A stretch of 59,233 bases of DNA, from the NCBI RefSeq assembly GCF_020166395.1, contig NZ_JAIQXU010000029.1:1-59233 (forward strand), in the 5' to 3' direction. This document shows, piece after piece, positions 57,431 to 59,233 of the stretch. Origin of the DNA: Deinococcus betulae (GTDB taxonomy: Bacteria; Deinococcota; Deinococci; Deinococcales; Deinococcaceae). Position 1 is the first letter of the stretch. The number at the start of each line of letters is the position of its first letter. Position numbers and translations under genes: made by a program. The notes beneath the pieces were generated by a model. The model saw only the letters and a program-made list of their open reading frames with translations, did no database searches and was not told the origin of the DNA.

Positions 57431-57621
57431 GCCGCTTATGGTACGCCGGGGCCAGCGAAATTCACCGTGCGCCAGGCGGCGGTTCGGGCGGCATCAACCA
57501 CTGGTGGTGGTGAATCCAGCGCCCTGTGCTGGTCGCGCCCGTCCGGACTGTGGGGACATGGGCGGTGGGCGGCGCCAGAGGACCGGGAGGCGCCCTGCGG
57601 CTTGAGCCTTTACCCTGGGCC

Positions 57622-58149
57622 ATGCCGGAACTTGTGAAGCCCGACGCCCGTTACCAGACCAGCTTTCTGGAGGCCGTGCGAGAAGCGCAGGCGGATGGCA
57701 GCGGCCTTCCCGACACGATGGGGTTTGACGTGCCGGCCATTGCGGCCGACTTTCCTACCTTCCTGACCAGTCTGCGCCGCTATGAACCTGGCAACGAGCT
57801 GCCCGAGGGCTTCGTGCACTCCGAATACCTGTGGCTGGTGGAGGGCGATACCTATCTGGGGCGCGTCAGTATCCGTCACACCCTGAATGAGCGGCTGCGC
57901 GAGTTCGGGGGTCATATCGGCTACGAAATCCGGCCCACCGCCCGCCGCCGGGGGCACGCCACCCTGGCCCTGCGCCTCGCGCTGGCGCGCGCCCATGACC
58001 TCGGCATTGAACGCGCCCTGGTCACCTGCGATGTGGAGAACATCGGCTCCCGCGCGGTGATTGAGGCCAACGGCGGCGAGCTGGAAGGCGAGTTCACCGT
58101 GCCCGACTATGACCAGCCCCTGCGGCGTTACTGGGTGCCTACCGCCTGA
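57622..58149 (+). CDS. GNAT-family N-acetyltransferase
   Basis: A 175-residue GNAT protein: EYLWLVEGDTYLGRVSIRHTLNERLREFGGHIGYEIRPTARRRGHATLAL gives the acetyl-CoA binding R-R-x-G-H-A loop, and ALVTCDVENIGSRAVIEANGGELEG completes the fold. The acceptor is unknown. TACCCT lies 5 nt before the ATG. A degenerate repeat begins directly behind its stop. Confidence 0.85.
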   Translation: MPELVKPDARYQTSFLEAVREAQADGSGLPDTMGFDVPAIAADFPTFLTSLRRYEPGNELPEGFVHSEYLWLVEGDTYLGRVSIRHTLNERLREFGGHIGYEIRPTARRRGHATLALRLALARAHDLGIERALVTCDVENIGSRAVIEANGGELEGEFTVPDYDQPLRRYWVPTA

Positions 58150-58300
58150 GACGGAGTGTTTCGCGGACAAAGCCGAAAGTCACCCATCTGCTCACTCCAC
58201 GCCCGTCAGCCCGCGTCTGCTCCTTCTCGCTCTTCTAGGAAGCTGCTCAAATTCGCTCAGCTTTCACCGTTTTGGCCAACGATAGGGCCGGAGTCCGTTT
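58150..58300 (-). repeat. MITE-like repeat, degenerate copy
   Basis: About 150 bp between ACGGAGTG and GGAGTCCGTTT. Its reverse complement shares the ends and the AGAGCGAGAAGGAGCAGA core with the other copies. It starts at the stop codon of the GNAT gene and ends just before the rplS promoter. Confidence 0.5.
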
Positions 58301-58308
58301 AAGGCCCC

Positions 58309-58338
58309 TTGCCCGGTGGGCGGCGAGGCAGGTATACT
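58309..58338 (+). promoter_or_regulatory. rplS promoter
   Basis: TTGCCC (58309-58314), an 18-bp spacer, then TATACT (58333-58338). It predicts a leader of about 95 nt before the ATG. The leader holds a GGCTGAC-CCC-GTCAGCC hairpin (58345-58361) and an AAGGAG ribosome binding site. Confidence 0.7.
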
Positions 58339-58437
58339 TCTCCGGTTTGGCTGACCCCGTCAGCCGAGTCAGGTGTACGAACGCCTCTGTCTGCAAAGCA
58401 GAACTGTGGGGTGGTCCGCTGGCCGAAGGAGAATCCC

Positions 58438-58893
58438 ATGCAGAGCAGCATCAAAGTGAACCGTGGCGCCATTCTGCGCGCCGTCGAGCAGCCCCACATC
58501 AAGACCGACCACCCCGAGTTCCGCCCCGGTGACACCGTGCGCGTGGAAACCAAAGTGGTGGAAGGCAACCGCACCCGCAACCAGGCCTTTGAAGGCGTGG
58601 TCATCGCCCTGAACGGTGCCGGCAGCCGCAAGAGCTTCACCGTGCGCAAGATCAGCTTCGGTGAAGGTGTGGAGCGCGTGTTCCCCTTCTCCAGCCCCCT
58701 GCTGGCCAAGGTCACCGTGCTGGAGCGCGGCAAGGTCCGCCGCGCCAAGCTGTACTACCTGCGCGATCTGCGTGGCAAGGCCGCCCGCATCAAGAACGAC
58801 CGCAGCCGCGTGATGAAGGACGCCGCCCGCGTCCAGAAGGCCAAGCAGGACGCCGCCCAGGCCGAGGCTGCACCCGTCACCGACGCCGAATAA
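58438..58893 (+). CDS. rplS: 50S ribosomal protein L19
   Basis: A 151-residue L19: [50 protein letters not shown], and [27 protein letters not shown] are conserved. A charged, Ala-rich tail (about 120-151) extends it beyond the usual ~115 residues, as in other members of this phylum. It sits at the 30S-50S interface. Expressed from a leadered mRNA, unlike many neighbours. Confidence 0.97.
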   Translation: MQSSIKVNRGAILRAVEQPHIKTDHPEFRPGDTVRVETKVVEGNRTRNQAFEGVVIALNGAGSRKSFTVRKISFGEGVERVFPFSSPLLAKVTVLERGKVRRAKLYYLRDLRGKAARIKNDRSRVMKDAARVQKAKQDAAQAEAAPVTDAE

Positions 58894-58906
58894 GCAGAGC
58901 GTCTTC

Positions 58907-58937
58907 AGCCCGCCCCCGCCGAGTGTGGGGGCGGGCT
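58907..58937 (+). terminator. Terminator behind rplS
   Basis: AGCCCGCCCCC-GCCGAGTGT-GGGGGCGGGCT, 11-bp GC-rich arms, short spacing to the next gene; no T tract. Confidence 0.7.
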
Positions 58938-58959
58938 GCTGTGCTCTAGGCTAGAGGTC

Positions 58960-59233
58960 GTGCGGCCCCTGCCCTTTGACCTGCTGGCCTTGGATCTGGA
59001 CGGCACCCTGCTGGACGCGGCGGGCCAGGCTCCTCCCGCACTCCTGCCCGAGCTGCGTGCCTGGTCGGCTGGGGGCGCTCAGCTCGCTATTCTGACTGCG
59101 CGCGCCTGGGTACCGGACCTCCTGCATGACTGGCCGGTGGAGACCGTGTCACGCTGTTATGGGGCGCAGCTGCTTCAGCGGGGCCAGGTGGTCAGAGAAC
59201 AGTGCGTGCGGCCTGCAACCGTGACGGCTGCCC
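58960..59233 (+). CDS. HAD-superfamily hydrolase, N-terminal part
   Basis: The gene runs off the window after 91 codons. It begins (GTG) VRPLPFDLLALDLDGTLLDA, with the D-x-D-G-T nucleophile motif of HAD phosphatases, and continues with AGGAQLAILTARA, the motif II region (Thr). The Cof-type subgroup is likely from the layout. TAGGCT lies 7 nt before the GTG, a leaderless start. Confidence 0.8.
   Translation, partial: MRPLPFDLLALDLDGTLLDAAGQAPPALLPELRAWSAGGAQLAILTARAWVPDLLHDWPVETVSRCYGAQLLQRGQVVREQCVRPATVTAA

Overview
The window looks like a piece of a Deinococcus chromosome. It is GC-rich and carries a homoisocitrate dehydrogenase of the Thermus/Deinococcus lysine type. Many genes start directly 5-9 nt behind a TANNNT box, the leaderless promoter grammar known from Deinococcus. 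These clues fix the phylum well and the genus reasonably; the species cannot be read from the sequence.

About 0.38-28.37 kb is an integrated, probably incomplete siphophage related in plan to lambda/HK97. From right to left on the minus strand come a Cro-like regulator, an excisionase-like HTH protein, and a tightly overlapping early operon. The early operon holds a RecT/Bet-like annealing protein, a D12 adenine methylase, a replication organiser, DnaB, an ASCH protein, a DUF3102-like protein and RusA. A terminator follows, then an exported moron and an odd 105-nt tRNA-like gene. The late block then runs terS, terL, portal, a papain-like protein in the protease slot, scaffold, gpD-like and gpE-like capsid proteins, connectors, major tail protein, and a tail chaperone with a C6 slippery site. 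Nothing recognisable follows the chaperone: no tape measure, tail tip or lysis genes. On the plus strand are a repressor with a degenerate S24 domain, a stand-alone UmuD-like S24 protein, two ORFans (one AT-rich and HEPN-like) and a tyrosine integrase next to tRNA-Lys(UUU).

From 28.4 kb on the content is ordinary chromosome. It holds ffh, a lipoprotein, a MazG-like protein, and two thiolase regions with a 3-hydroxyacyl-CoA dehydrogenase and a fused 3-oxoacid CoA-transferase, which together suggest acetoacetyl-CoA/short-chain acyl-CoA metabolism. Then come pgi, glgB, apbE, a nitroreductase, a Cys/Met PLP lyase, homoisocitrate dehydrogenase, a split MnmC pair, an EF-G paralogue, a CPT-like kinase, lipA-lipB, a GNAT protein, rplS, and the start of a HAD hydrolase that runs off the end. 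Four copies of a roughly 135-156 bp MITE-like repeat are scattered through this part, three of them directly behind stop codons.

The best candidates for something new are in the prophage. First, three head proteins share a hydrophobic N-terminal leader ending in R-G-[E/D], next to a papain-like protein sitting where the prohead protease normally is. Second, lysogeny control appears split between a repressor without the Ser/Lys dyad and a separate S24 protein that has it. Third, two small membrane-protein genes run against the early operon.
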